From NCBI GenBank assembly GCA_035528035.1, contig DATKZI010000052.1, forward strand, positions 1 through 64,000: a DNA stretch of 64,000 bases. Reading direction: 5' to 3'. Positions 27,422 to 36,825 of this stretch are shown in pieces (positions within the stretch are counted from its first letter, which is position 1; every line of letters starts with the position of its first letter). This stretch comes from JABLTI01 sp035528035. Its GTDB lineage: Archaea > Asgardarchaeota > Heimdallarchaeia > JABLTI01. Below the pieces are notes generated by a model. That model saw nothing but the letters and a program-made list of their open reading frames with translations, was not told where the DNA came from and made no database searches. Both the position numbers and the translations under genes were made by a program.

Positions 27422-28090
27422 TCAATTTTCACTTGAATCTTTTGATCGTTTCTCACGTCTTTTTCCTAAACCTATGGCAGCTATAAGTGAACGAATTATT
27501 TCTCCTTTCCTACCTAAGAATACATCAGAAACAGTAATCCTTGGACCAATCATCTCTTTCGTTTCTATTTGTTGAAAGTCTATAGTGATACAATCATTAG
27601 TATCATCTGAAAGAAATATTGCAATGCCTTTAAAATTAGGTTCTCGAGGTAATTCTCTTGTTCGTTCAAAATTAAAGAAAAGAGATAACATTGTATAGAG
27701 TTGCTCTCCAAATTCTGATTCACAATGATTAATTACCTGTAATTTTGATTCTTGAGTAAAAGCTGAGCGACCTCTTTTTAATTCTCTAGCTAGACTTATT
27801 CCTTTAATTCTTACTCGATAATCTCGTTCTTCTAGTTTGTCATCCACAAGTTTGTAAAATTTAAGTAAACTTGGATTACCTTTCTTTTCATGCAGAATTA
27901 GCAATCGAGTGATACCTAAATTTTTTGTCTCATCTGATAGGTCATCTAAACTACATGAACCTCTGGTAAAATGAAAGGACCAAGGTATAACCCTGACCAA
28001 ATCACGTATAAATGACCGTGTCCTTTGGCTGGGTTTCCTTGAAGTAGTTAAGACAAATTTATCATATGGAGCAATTTCTCTTTCTGTCAT
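27422..28090 (-). CDS. Brix domain ribosome biogenesis protein (Imp4-like)
   Basis: 222 residues. It belongs to the archaeal Brix family related to eukaryotic Imp4, which binds rRNA during ribosome assembly. The family opening is seen as LTTSRKPSQRTRSFIRDLVRVIPWS, with a later LLILHEKKGNPSLLKFY. The end is the family's IGPRITVSDVFLGRKGEI. It overlaps the eL43 gene by four bases, so the two are translationally coupled, and both serve ribosome synthesis. Confidence 0.9.
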   Translation of the reverse strand: MTEREIAPYDKFVLTTSRKPSQRTRSFIRDLVRVIPWSFHFTRGSCSLDDLSDETKNLGITRLLILHEKKGNPSLLKFYKLVDDKLEERDYRVRIKGISLARELKRGRSAFTQESKLQVINHCESEFGEQLYTMLSLFFNFERTRELPREPNFKGIAIFLSDDTNDCITIDFQQIETKEMIGPRITVSDVFLGRKGEIIRSLIAAIGLGKRREKRSKDSSEN

Positions 28091-28377
28091 TTCTTAGACT
28101 TCTCAAGTCGTTGTTCTTCCAAACTCAAAGCAGTTCTAGCAGCTGTTTGTCCAGATGGGGTAACTGGTATCCATGCCCCACCAGCAAAGCTTAAATTGCA
28201 TTTTTTGCATTCCCAAATTCCTACTGATGTTCGTTTTACTGCTGGAGTAGCACAGTTTGGACATTTGTGGGTAGCATTTGTGCTAAGTTCGATTTTAAGG
28301 AATCGTTTCTTTAGCTGTGAACCATAACGTGGACCAAAACGACCCGTTGTTCCTATTTTCTTTGTTCTTCTTGTCAA
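28087..28377 (-). CDS. rpl37ae: Large ribosomal subunit protein eL43 (L37Ae)
   Basis: 96 residues. This zinc-ribbon protein has the family opening TRRTKKIGTTGRFGPRYG. Four metal ligands appear as CPNC and CKKC, followed by FAGGAW and the typical SGQTAARTA stretch. The start is TTG: GAGGCGAT lies at the right distance and no ATG exists in frame nearby. It lies between rrp42 and the Brix gene. The RNA polymerase subunit gene rpoP often found after eL43 in archaea is not here. Confidence 0.93.
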   Translation of the reverse strand: MTRRTKKIGTTGRFGPRYGSQLKKRFLKIELSTNATHKCPNCATPAVKRTSVGIWECKKCNLSFAGGAWIPVTPSGQTAARTALSLEEQRLEKSKK

Positions 28378-28406
28378 AGATTATCGCCTCTTATTTCTTT
28401 TAGATA

Positions 28407-29258
28407 TTATTTGTCATCAGACCAAGGATTGCCCTTTGGGTCTGTAAATTCATTTAATTTAGTTCTTATTTCTTTCGTTCTTTCTGATGCAATATCAATG
28501 CATTTTTTGATTTCATCAAGGCTAAATGTACCAGATTCACCCTTTTGGGTAGAGCAAATTCTATTGTCTTCTGTAAATGCTATTGTTATGCGTGCATCTT
28601 GAGTGCTTTCTTCTTTTAAAATTGGGTCTACAATTAAATTATCACCAATTTTGGCAAAAGTACAACTGAGAGGTAAGTAATCTAGTTTCAATGGATGAGT
28701 AGTTTCTAAAATTTCTAGCACCTCGTTTCCATTTTCATCGGTAGTTACTTTCACATTTGGAAGCTGAGTGTTTCTTAAAGCAGAAAGAGCAGCTATTTCA
28801 CAAGCATCGAAAAGATTTCCATCATGATCTAGAACATAGATATCAATGAAAAGTACCCAAACTTTTTTGCCTGGAATTATTACTAATGAATCATTATTTA
28901 CACAATTTGATTCACGAATTGGTCTATCAGTTACACGTGCAAGTTCAATTGCATTCTCTCTTGGAGGACCAGATTCAAAGCTAGGTGAAGCTATTGGTAT
29001 TAATTCGACGGTAGCTGTAACTACACCTTCATCAGGGGTATCTTCAAATGGTTCGCCCATTTGAGCTTTAACTCCTGCAATAACTTTGGTTCGACCTATT
29101 TTCACTATAGCAGAACCTTCAGCTTTGGAGATATATCCTGGTATTATTGTTATTTTTCTATATTCATCAAATCGTCTTCCATCAGCTCTTTTTCCATGAT
29201 CTAAGAGTGATTTTACGTGTTCGCGTTCTACAATACTAATTAAACCTGTATTACCCAT
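28407..29258 (-). CDS. rrp42: Exosome core subunit Rrp42
   Basis: 283 residues. This RNase PH-like subunit, inactive alone, forms the hexameric exosome ring with Rrp41 for 3'-5' RNA decay and tailing. Family sequence includes GKRADGRRFDEYR, GRTKVIAGVKAQMG and IDIYVLDHDGNLFDAC. It lacks the phosphate-coordinating residues of Rrp41, as expected. GGAGGACAA precedes the ATG, and 18 bases separate it from rrp41. Confidence 0.95.
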   Translation of the reverse strand: MGNTGLISIVEREHVKSLLDHGKRADGRRFDEYRKITIIPGYISKAEGSAIVKIGRTKVIAGVKAQMGEPFEDTPDEGVVTATVELIPIASPSFESGPPRENAIELARVTDRPIRESNCVNNDSLVIIPGKKVWVLFIDIYVLDHDGNLFDACEIAALSALRNTQLPNVKVTTDENGNEVLEILETTHPLKLDYLPLSCTFAKIGDNLIVDPILKEESTQDARITIAFTEDNRICSTQKGESGTFSLDEIKKCIDIASERTKEIRTKLNEFTDPKGNPWSDDK

Positions 29259-29276
29259 TGTTTTTGTCCTCCGGGA

Positions 29277-30290
29277 TTATTTTTTCACTTCCTCTTTTGT
29301 TTCAGAGGTAGGTTTCTTTGATTCTCTCTTTTTAGAGGAAGGTTTTTTCTCCTTCTTTTTATCATCATGAGTTTCAGGAGCTTTTTCAGTAGATTTCTTT
29401 GATTCCTTTGCAAGATTTTTTGGGTCTTCTACTTTAGCAGCTTTCTCATCAACTTTCTTCTCACTAGGCTTCTTTTCTTCTGCCTTCTGTTCATCAATAG
29501 GATGCTCTGCAATTTCTACTCCATGATCTTTCTCATCTGTATCATCAAGGGTATCAACTACTTCTTCTGTTATGCGAGAGTATTTTGTTGTTAGAGCAGC
29601 ACGTTGCTTTTCGTATATTTTCTTACAAGCGGGTATAAGCATATCTAGAGCTTCCTTAAATTGATCGACAGTAAATGTACCATCAGATTGTAATAGTACT
29701 ATTTGATCAAGTTGAGGTAAGTAAGCTAGAGGTAAATCACCTTCACCCTCTTTGTCTTCAATATCATCTAAATCTAAGACAACATAGTCACCTAATCTTC
29801 CAGCAGCACAACCAACTACTAAATCTCTCATAGGTACGCCAGCATCAGCTAGTGCTAATGAAGCAGCTGTTACTGAAGCTACTCTTGATCCTCCATCTGC
29901 TTGTAATATTTCGATAAAAACATCTATTACTGATCTCGGATAGAGATAATTGAATATTGCTGGTTCTAATGCTTCTCCTAATATTTTTGAAATCTCTTTT
30001 TCTCTTCTTTTAGGAGCAGGGCTTTTTCGATCAGAAACCGAAAAGGTTGCCATTCGATATTCACATCTGATTAATGCTCTATCAGGTAGAGCCATATGTT
30101 TAGGATGTAACTCTCTTGGACCATAAACTGCTACCAAGATTTTGTTTTTACCCCATTCAATTAGTGCAGAACCATCTGCTTGATCTAAGACGCCTACTTC
30201 AAAAGAGATATTTCTTAAATCGTCCTTCTTACGACCATCATGTCGAATGCCGTCTTTAGTTATTAAAACAACTTCTTTATTGTTTGACAT
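29277..30290 (-). CDS. rrp41: Exosome catalytic subunit Rrp41 with long charged tail
   Basis: About 337 residues. This is the phosphorolytic RNase PH-type subunit. It has GIRHDGRKKDDLR, a GPRELHPKH substrate loop, RCEYRMATFS, the catalytic-region SVIDVFIEILQADGGSR and the metal/phosphate acid patch VVLDLDDIEDKEGEGDLP. The core ends near residue 245. About 90 further residues form a Lys/Glu/Pro-rich low-complexity tail not usual in archaeal Rrp41. The ATG at 30290 is chosen; GGTGA directly upstream is the ribosome site, and a GTG inside it opens the longer frame. Confidence 0.95.
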   Translation of the reverse strand: MSNNKEVVLITKDGIRHDGRKKDDLRNISFEVGVLDQADGSALIEWGKNKILVAVYGPRELHPKHMALPDRALIRCEYRMATFSVSDRKSPAPKRREKEISKILGEALEPAIFNYLYPRSVIDVFIEILQADGGSRVASVTAASLALADAGVPMRDLVVGCAAGRLGDYVVLDLDDIEDKEGEGDLPLAYLPQLDQIVLLQSDGTFTVDQFKEALDMLIPACKKIYEKQRAALTTKYSRITEEVVDTLDDTDEKDHGVEIAEHPIDEQKAEEKKPSEKKVDEKAAKVEDPKNLAKESKKSTEKAPETHDDKKKEKKPSSKKRESKKPTSETKEEVKK

Positions 30291-30337
30291 TTTTTTCACC
30301 TAATATAATCATTATTTGATTTTATTTAGTATCCCGA

Positions 30338-31111
30338 TTATTTATTGGGTTCCTCTTTTTTAGGTTCCTCTTTCTTGGGTTCTTCTGGTCTATTTTTCAT
30401 TATTTCATTCTTAGATTCTTCTAGGAATTCTTTCACTCTATCGGTGAGTCCTGTTGTATGGGCTTCTCGGTCAATTTTTTCAATTGCTTGAAGAACAAGA
30501 TATTCTTCTTCAAAAGTATTGCCTTTAAACCACACTCGACCATTTTGACCAACGATCATTCGACTATTGGTATATTGTTTAATAGTAGAAATCATACTTC
30601 CTCTTCGACCTATTAATCGTGGGATTTTTGAGGGACTAACATCAATTACTCGACCACCTACGAGTTTACCTAAATATGGAGTAGATTGTGATCTATTACC
30701 ATCTCTAAGAGTTAGTACTGGATCTCGTGTTCTATCAAATGAAAACACTTTTGCAACAATAACATCACCAACATCAAATATTTTTCTTGTTTGATCTTTA
30801 ACAGGATCAAATCGTTTATCTAATGAAGAAGATGGTTTTAATATTCCAGGATAAGGACTTGAGATATCAACAGTCCATGAATTTAGTGATGCATCGGTAA
30901 CTTTTCCAATAACAAGATCACCTACTCTTGGAATATATTTTCCCTTTAAGGATACTACACTAACATTGTTATCCTTTATTGTAACTAATCCGATGACTTG
31001 AGAGATTATCTGCTTATTGCTTCTATATACATTTGTACCAATAAGATATTCTCCTTCTGCGATAACTTCTCCAGGAGTCACCATTGATCGGTCATTAATA
31101 AAAATGGGCAT
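30338..31111 (-). CDS. rrp4: Exosome RNA-binding cap subunit Rrp4
   Basis: About 257 residues. Rrp4 sits on the exosome ring and feeds RNA to it. The N-terminal domain (TPGEVIAEGEYLIGTN) leads to an S1 domain (YIPRVGDLVIGKVTD, WTVDISSPYPGIL). A KH domain follows with IPRLIGRRGSMIST. The C-terminus is a repeated Glu/Pro/Lys tail (EEPKKEEPKKEEPNK). The ATG has GGTGA upstream, as for its neighbours. It is 13 bases downstream of the SBDS gene. Confidence 0.95.
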   Translation of the reverse strand: MPIFINDRSMVTPGEVIAEGEYLIGTNVYRSNKQIISQVIGLVTIKDNNVSVVSLKGKYIPRVGDLVIGKVTDASLNSWTVDISSPYPGILKPSSSLDKRFDPVKDQTRKIFDVGDVIVAKVFSFDRTRDPVLTLRDGNRSQSTPYLGKLVGGRVIDVSPSKIPRLIGRRGSMISTIKQYTNSRMIVGQNGRVWFKGNTFEEEYLVLQAIEKIDREAHTTGLTDRVKEFLEESKNEIMKNRPEEPKKEEPKKEEPNK

Positions 31112-31136
31112 TTCTTTTTTCACCGTTTCTTATTTT

Positions 31137-31874
31137 TTATTCACTTTTTCTATCAATAATTTTAACTTCAGCTTTGCCTTTTGTTAATTGATTGATTTTA
31201 TCTAGAAAGTCAGCTTGTTTTCCAGAAGGCATTTCCACTTTTGCATACCAAGACCCATCATTACCCCATTGATCCTCTAATAATTCACCTGCTCCTGAAA
31301 CAATACCATAAGCAGCACCAGTAAAGTCAGAGGTTATTTTTACAGCTAGAATTACTGATTCTAATTTTATAGGAATGATAGTTTGAATTTGTTTAATAAT
31401 TGCTTTCGCTTGTTTATCCGCTGATAAAACATAATCAATATTTACACCTGCTTCATCCATAGCTGACTCAATTCTTGCTGGAGGATGTGGTTTGTTTGTT
31501 TGTGGGTTGATACAATGAATGTGTATATAATTAATTATTTCGTCAATCTTTTCCTTCAAAAGCACTTTTCGTTGATTTTGTGTTAATTGTAATGCTCCTT
31601 TTTCTAGGATTATTTTTACAACTTCTGCCTCATCATTTGTTTCAAAAATCTGTTCAAGAATTACTTCTGAAGCTTTTTCCCCTTTTGAAGCATTGTGAAA
31701 GACTACAAATGATTCAACAATTTCATTTATTGGAATATCTTCACCTCTCTTATAGTTAAGAGCTGCTTCAGGATCAACTATGATTTCGAATTTTTGATTA
31801 CGAAGTGAATATTTTATTAAAGCTTTACCTTCCAAATCTATATATTGTCGTCTTTCACCTGAATCATGTGACAT
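31137..31874 (-). CDS. SBDS/Sdo1 family ribosome maturation protein
   Basis: About 245 residues. It is the archaeal orthologue of the Shwachman-Bodian-Diamond protein, which acts in late 60S/50S maturation. Three domains are visible: the N-terminal FYSH-like domain (ALIKYSLRNQKFEIIVD, VFHNASKGEKAS), a helical middle domain (RIESAMDEAGVNID) and a ferredoxin-like C-terminus. It is first in the minus-strand exosome operon. No proteasome alpha gene precedes it here, unlike many archaea. The ATG follows AAAGGTGA. Confidence 0.93.
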   Translation of the reverse strand: MSHDSGERRQYIDLEGKALIKYSLRNQKFEIIVDPEAALNYKRGEDIPINEIVESFVVFHNASKGEKASEVILEQIFETNDEAEVVKIILEKGALQLTQNQRKVLLKEKIDEIINYIHIHCINPQTNKPHPPARIESAMDEAGVNIDYVLSADKQAKAIIKQIQTIIPIKLESVILAVKITSDFTGAAYGIVSGAGELLEDQWGNDGSWYAKVEMPSGKQADFLDKINQLTKGKAEVKIIDRKSE

Positions 31875-32204
31875 GGTTTTCACCTTTTTCCTCAGTTTGT
31901 GTTAATTTTTCTTTATCAAAGCAAAATTTTCCTTTTATGTCCCCATCTTTTTTTCCAATGAAAAGATTGATTTTCACTAATAATCATAAAGATGATGATT
32001 ATTTTCATGAAATCTTTGGGGCTTGGTCCAATCGAAAGAGTAAATTCATTGTTTAATTTCTAGACCATTTTTGAGGTTTTTTGCCTTACATGTCAAATTG
32101 TTTTTCTTAGTATAAATAAGTTTTACTTAAAGAGTGAAAAGAAAATGACTTTTTTGAACTTAATTATGAATAAAAAGGAGAAAAAAAAGGAAAAAACTTC
32201 TTCC
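31875..32204. other. Intergenic region upstream of the SBDS-exosome operon
   Basis: About 330 bases without a credible gene. TATA-like sequence (AGTATAAATAAG near 32108-32119, readable on either strand) could serve the exosome operon. An ATGATGATT run near 31991-31999 resembles a C-box, but no matching D-box at usable spacing was found. Short frames here show no recognisable protein. Confidence 0.4.
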
Positions 32205-32672
32205 TTATGTTTTTGCAGCAGTGATTTCCTTTTGAGAAGTTTTAGACATTAATACCCATAAAGTCATGAGTATTACACCGCTTAAAGCAATTAAGAAAGC
32301 CATCCATTTTAGAAGACTGAGCATATTCCCATCTTCAGGTATTTCCGATTGGTCATAATTAGCTAAATAACCAATAAAAATAGCTGGAAGTAAAGTCAAT
32401 AACATGCAGATGATAATTTCAGTCCAACCTGGAAGAGCATTCATCTTTTCACGAATACTGCCTACTAATAATATAGAATTAAAGTAAATTCCCCAAAATA
32501 GGAACCCTATTAGTGATACCCAAGCCCATGGTTTAAACACCCAGTTAATGCCAGGTGCTGGTTGTTCTTCATATGGATAAACAGCAAATAGGATTATAAC
32601 CGCTAATATCAACACAAAGAATATTGATGAGATAAGTATTGTTCTATTTATTTTGTTGCTCCAAACAGACAT
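32205..32672 (-). CDS. Four-segment membrane protein, unknown function
   Basis: 155 residues with four predicted membrane segments (about 10-32, 48-70, 87-108 and 122-145). No recognised motif. It is separated from both neighbours by more than 200 bases and ends in a short polar tail. Stretches such as PGINWVFKPWAWVSLIGFLFW suggest packing of aromatic residues at the membrane surface. Function unknown. Confidence 0.6.
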   Translation of the reverse strand: MSVWSNKINRTILISSIFFVLILAVIILFAVYPYEEQPAPGINWVFKPWAWVSLIGFLFWGIYFNSILLVGSIREKMNALPGWTEIIICMLLTLLPAIFIGYLANYDQSEIPEDGNMLSLLKWMAFLIALSGVILMTLWVLMSKTSQKEITAAKT

Positions 32673-32905
32673 GGTAGTTATGCAACTCCTAGCAAATCAT
32701 TAGTATCTATTAGGACATTTTTGAATTTCTTCTTCAATAAAATTATTATCATATATAAAAGTATTATTCAAACTTCTAATGTAATGATATTAAATAAAAA
32801 AGAATGAATTTTAATTCTAAAAGTATTTGTACTATTTTTGTTTATTAACCAAAAAATGTATTAATACTTTTAGCACAACATATCATAACAAATTGTGTGA
32901 AAAAA

Positions 32906-33106
32906 ATGTCTGACAAAGAGAAACCACAAAGTGATGTTTGGAGACCTGATGTTTATATCTGCAATGAATGTAATTTTAGGTTCGCTGAAGCTGAATATCT
33001 CTCTAAAGAAGAAGATGGATTGATTTTTCAACGAGCCGTGTGCCCGAATTGTAAAAGTGAAAATATTCGAATGTCTTCTTGGTCAGAAAAAGATTATAAA
33101 AAATAA
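32906..33106 (+). CDS. Small zinc-ribbon protein
   Basis: About 66 residues. Two metal-ligand pairs, CNEC and CPNC, form a zinc ribbon (YICNECNFRF and AVCPNCKSENI). The protein is acidic and soluble, so a protein- or nucleic-acid-binding role is possible but unproved. The ATG at 32906 is preferred; a GTG three codons upstream would also keep the frame. A TATA-like AT-rich stretch lies upstream. It converges on a small membrane protein gene. Confidence 0.65.
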   Translation: MSDKEKPQSDVWRPDVYICNECNFRFAEAEYLSKEEDGLIFQRAVCPNCKSENIRMSSWSEKDYKK

Positions 33107-33115
33107 ACAAAGTAA

Positions 33116-33394
33116 TTATTCCACTTTTTCAAAACCTAAAATTACCGTTAAAAGAAAAACAATAACTCCAGCTAAAATTATCCAAAAACCAGCATTATTT
33201 CTTAATAATCCATCTGCTTTATAGAATAATATTAAGCCAATAATAATTAGTACAATAGAAATAGCTGCAAAAGTAATTGTAAATCCGCTTATTTTCATAA
33301 AAGAACGCCAGCTAACCTTCTTTTCTTTGATTGGTTGTTCTAATTCGGTTGTTTGCTGCTCGTTAGAATCTTGTGTAGTAATATTCTCTGACAT
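33116..33394 (-). CDS. Small two-segment membrane protein, unknown function
   Basis: 92 residues. A polar, Gln/Glu-rich N-terminal part of about 30 residues is followed by two membrane segments (about 34-56 and 65-87) and a short charged end. This resembles many unassigned small archaeal membrane proteins. It is convergent with the zinc-ribbon gene and divergent from ileS. Function unknown. Confidence 0.55.
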   Translation of the reverse strand: MSENITTQDSNEQQTTELEQPIKEKKVSWRSFMKISGFTITFAAISIVLIIIGLILFYKADGLLRNNAGFWIILAGVIVFLLTVILGFEKVE

Positions 33395-33551
33395 AAGTAA
33401 ATTGTATGTGTTATCATTTCATAATATTTTCGGAAAGAATACTGTTTTTTTGAAAACTATTCAATGAAAAAACATTTAAAGTCGCTAAAGGTTTTCGAGA
33501 GATAGTAGGCTAAATTAGCAATATTTGTTTTAAATGATGAGGTTAAATAAA

Positions 33552-36500
33552 ATGCCAATATTCAAAGAAGTCAAAACATTTGTTCAAATTCCAAAAATTG
33601 AAAACCAAATTTTAAAATTTTGGGAAAAAGAGAATGTTTTCCACAAATTAAGAGAAGATAGAAAAGATAACAAAAAATACATTTTCTTAGAGGGACCACC
33701 TACAGCAAATGGCTTACCACATGTTGGGCATGTCTTAACAAGATGCTTGAAAGATCTATATTTACGATATAAAACAATGAATGGATTTTTTATTTATCCT
33801 CTAATTGGTGGTTGGGATTGTCATGGACTTCCAGTTGAAATTGAAGTTGAAAAAGAATTGGGATTAAATTCCAAACCAGAGATTGTAGAATATGGAATTA
33901 AAGAATTCAATAATCGTTGTAGAAAATCCGTTATGAAATACGTCAATGAATGGGAAGAAATGACCAAGAAAGTTGGTTTTTGGATCGATATGGATCATGC
34001 CTATATCACTATGGAAGATTACTATATTGAATCTGTTTGGTGGAGTCTTAAAGAATTATGGAAAAAAGGTTTGTTAATTAAAGGTTATAAAGTAATTCCT
34101 TCATGTCCAAGATGTGAAGTTACTTTAAGTAGTCATGAATATTCTCAAGGATTGAAAGAGACTGAGGACCCTTCTATTACAATTAAATTTTCAGTTGTGG
34201 GTGAACCGAATACTTACTTTTTAGCTTGGACTACAACTCCTTGGACTCTTATCTCAAATGTAGGTTTAGCTGTGGGAGAAAATATCGATTATGTTAAAAT
34301 TGAACATGATGGTGAATATTATTATTTAGCTAAAGATCGTGTTCCAGTTATTTTCAACAAAAAAGATTACAAAATAGTAAAGGAAATGAAGGGAAAAGAT
34401 CTTGAAGAAATGAGATATGAACAACTTATCCCTTATGCTAAATTATCACCAAAAGATCAAAAGAATGGTTTTCGAGTTGTAACAGGTGAATTTGTTAGTA
34501 CAGATGAAGGAACAGGCATAGTCCATACTGCACCTGCTTTTGGTCCAGATGATTATGAACTCGCTCAAGTTAAGAATTTACCCTTCCTTCAACCAGTAGA
34601 AGGTAATGGTAAATTCAAAGAAGAAATCACTCCTTGGGCTGGTATGTTCATTAAGGATGCTGATAAACATATTATAAGATACTTGAGGGATGAGAATCGC
34701 TTAGTAACAGAAAAGGTTGAAAAACACACCAGTGGTTTTTGCTGGAGATGTAAAACACCTACAATGTATTACGCTCGAGAAGCATGGCTTATCCGAATGA
34801 GCACCTTACGTGAACAAATTTTGGCTACAAATGAACAAATTAATTGGATACCCAATCATCTTAAACATGGAAGATTTGGTGATTTTCTTGATAACATTGT
34901 TGATTGGGCTTTAAGTAGAGAACGATTTTGGGGCTCTCCTCTACCAATTTGGATTTGCTCATGTGGTAATACAGAATGTATAGGAAGTGTTGATGAGCTC
35001 AAGACCTTTATGAAAAAAGATTTACCAACAGATTTTGAACTTCACAAACCATGGATAGATGAAATTGATTTATTCTGTCCAAAATGTTCTAAGAAAATGG
35101 TTCGTGAACCATTTGTCATTGATTGTTGGTATGAATCAGGTGCTTCTCAATTTGCCCAATGGCATTATCCTTTTGAACATATAAAAGACTTTGAAGAACA
35201 TTATCCAATTGATTTTATTACAGAAGCAATTGATCAAACACGAGGTTGGTTCTATACACTCTTAGCTATTAGTACAGCATTATTTGATAAACCAGCCTAT
35301 TTCAATTGTTTGACTATGGGTCATGTTCTAGATCAAAAAGGTATCAAGATGAGTAAACATGTTGGGAATGTAGTAAAACCATCTGATGTTTATGATAAAA
35401 TTGGTGCAGACCCAATGCGATGGTATTTCTTTACTTCCCCTTCATGGAATCCTACAAGATTTTCTGCTGATATAATTAAAACTACCAAAATGAGATTCTT
35501 TGACACCCTCAGGAATGTGTATTACTTCTTTGTAACGAACATTAATATTGATAATATTGATCCTCGAAAAATTGTTAGTAATATCAAAGATAGATCTGAA
35601 CTTGATCGCTGGTTAATATCAAAACTAAATACATTAGCAAGAGAAGTAAAAGAAAATTTGGATGCTTTTCAAGCTCATAAAGCAACTTATGCTATTGACC
35701 AATTTGTTGTTGAAGATTTAAGTAATTGGTACATTAGAAGATCTCGAAAGAGATTTTGGAGTTCTGAAATAGCCAAGGATAAGACTGATGCATTGATTAC
35801 CCTATATGAAACACTTGTTACATTGACTAAGATTTTAGCCCCTTTCATACCTTTTACAGCGGAAGAAATGTATCAGAATTTGGTAACAAATATCCATAAG
35901 GGAGCTGAAAAAGAAAAACATCTTAGTGTCCATTTTGAAGAATTCCCAAGCGAAGATACTACTAAAGTCAATAAAAAACTAGAAGATGCTATGGATTTGA
36001 GTATTGATATTGTTAGAGCAGGAAGAGCAGCTCGAACTGATGCAAAGATCAAAGTGAGAATTCCAGTTCAGGAATTAATTATTGTTTGTTCAAAAGAACA
36101 TCAAAAAATGGCAGAACAATTTTTACCGGAAATAAAAGAGGAACTCAATGTAAAGGAAGTTAAAATGTTAGCAGAACTTACTGGTATGGTTGATTACTCC
36201 TTTAAACCGGATTTCAAGGTTTTGGGGCCTGTGTTCAAGAAGAATGCTCCATCAGTTGGTGAAGCTTTAAAAAGTCTATCTGGTGAAGAGGCAAAACAAG
36301 CTGTTGAAGAATTACGAAATAAAAAGAAATTCTCATTAAAGACAGCAGAAGGAACTTTTGAAGTCCTTCCTGAACAAGCAGAAATTATTACCAGTGGAAA
36401 AGAAGGATATGTAGATGCTTCATACAATAATGGTCAAGTCTTTATTAAGACTGAACTTACTCAAGAGCTCATCCAAGAAGGTCTCGCAAGAGATATCGTT

Positions 36501-36737
36501 CGTAGAATTCAAACTATGAGAAAAGAAGCTGATTTAGAATATACTCAAAATATTGAATTATATATTAAAAGTGATGAAGAGACTAAAGCAGCAATTGAAG
36601 CATGGGAAGATTATATTAAAACAGAGACCTTAACAACCAAATACAAATTTGGTAGTAAGAAAGATGGAATAACTGTAAATGAGAACATAGATGGTATAGA
36701 TATTACTATTACCATAGTTCCTCTTGAGAAAAAATAA
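33552..36737 (+). CDS. ileS: Isoleucyl-tRNA synthetase
   Basis: About 1061 residues. It charges tRNA-Ile. Class I motifs are present: PPTANGLPHVGH near residue 57 and KGIKMSKHVGN near residue 597. The editing domain has TTTPWTLISN and DEGTGIVHTAPAFGPDDY, and the WYESGASQFAQWHYPFE motif precedes KMSK. The long C-terminal region is of the archaeal/eukaryotic type, with LITSG-like and ELTQELIQEGLARDIVRRIQ sequences. The ATG at 33552 is preferred because GAGGT lies nine bases upstream. Confidence 0.96.
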   Translation: MPIFKEVKTFVQIPKIENQILKFWEKENVFHKLREDRKDNKKYIFLEGPPTANGLPHVGHVLTRCLKDLYLRYKTMNGFFIYPLIGGWDCHGLPVEIEVEKELGLNSKPEIVEYGIKEFNNRCRKSVMKYVNEWEEMTKKVGFWIDMDHAYITMEDYYIESVWWSLKELWKKGLLIKGYKVIPSCPRCEVTLSSHEYSQGLKETEDPSITIKFSVVGEPNTYFLAWTTTPWTLISNVGLAVGENIDYVKIEHDGEYYYLAKDRVPVIFNKKDYKIVKEMKGKDLEEMRYEQLIPYAKLSPKDQKNGFRVVTGEFVSTDEGTGIVHTAPAFGPDDYELAQVKNLPFLQPVEGNGKFKEEITPWAGMFIKDADKHIIRYLRDENRLVTEKVEKHTSGFCWRCKTPTMYYAREAWLIRMSTLREQILATNEQINWIPNHLKHGRFGDFLDNIVDWALSRERFWGSPLPIWICSCGNTECIGSVDELKTFMKKDLPTDFELHKPWIDEIDLFCPKCSKKMVREPFVIDCWYESGASQFAQWHYPFEHIKDFEEHYPIDFITEAIDQTRGWFYTLLAISTALFDKPAYFNCLTMGHVLDQKGIKMSKHVGNVVKPSDVYDKIGADPMRWYFFTSPSWNPTRFSADIIKTTKMRFFDTLRNVYYFFVTNINIDNIDPRKIVSNIKDRSELDRWLISKLNTLAREVKENLDAFQAHKATYAIDQFVVEDLSNWYIRRSRKRFWSSEIAKDKTDALITLYETLVTLTKILAPFIPFTAEEMYQNLVTNIHKGAEKEKHLSVHFEEFPSEDTTKVNKKLEDAMDLSIDIVRAGRAARTDAKIKVRIPVQELIIVCSKEHQKMAEQFLPEIKEELNVKEVKMLAELTGMVDYSFKPDFKVLGPVFKKNAPSVGEALKSLSGEEAKQAVEELRNKKKFSLKTAEGTFEVLPEQAEIITSGKEGYVDASYNNGQVFIKTELTQELIQEGLARDIVRRIQTMRKEADLEYTQNIELYIKSDEETKAAIEAWEDYIKTETLTTKYKFGSKKDGITVNENIDGIDITITIVPLEKK

Positions 36738-36825
36738 CTATCCAAAAGAATATTAAGTCCTTTCTATAACGGGCAAAAACAGAAATAAAATATTAATTAA
36801 TTTAAAATATGGAGCTGTAAATTAC

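Noticed and set aside
31985..32040. Possible C/D-box small RNA around ATGATGA
   Set aside because: No CTGA D-box at workable spacing on either strand.
31805..32056. Plus-strand frame of 83 codons upstream of the SBDS gene
   Set aside because: Half lies antisense to SBDS and the rest is low-complexity AT-rich sequence with no motif or ribosome site.
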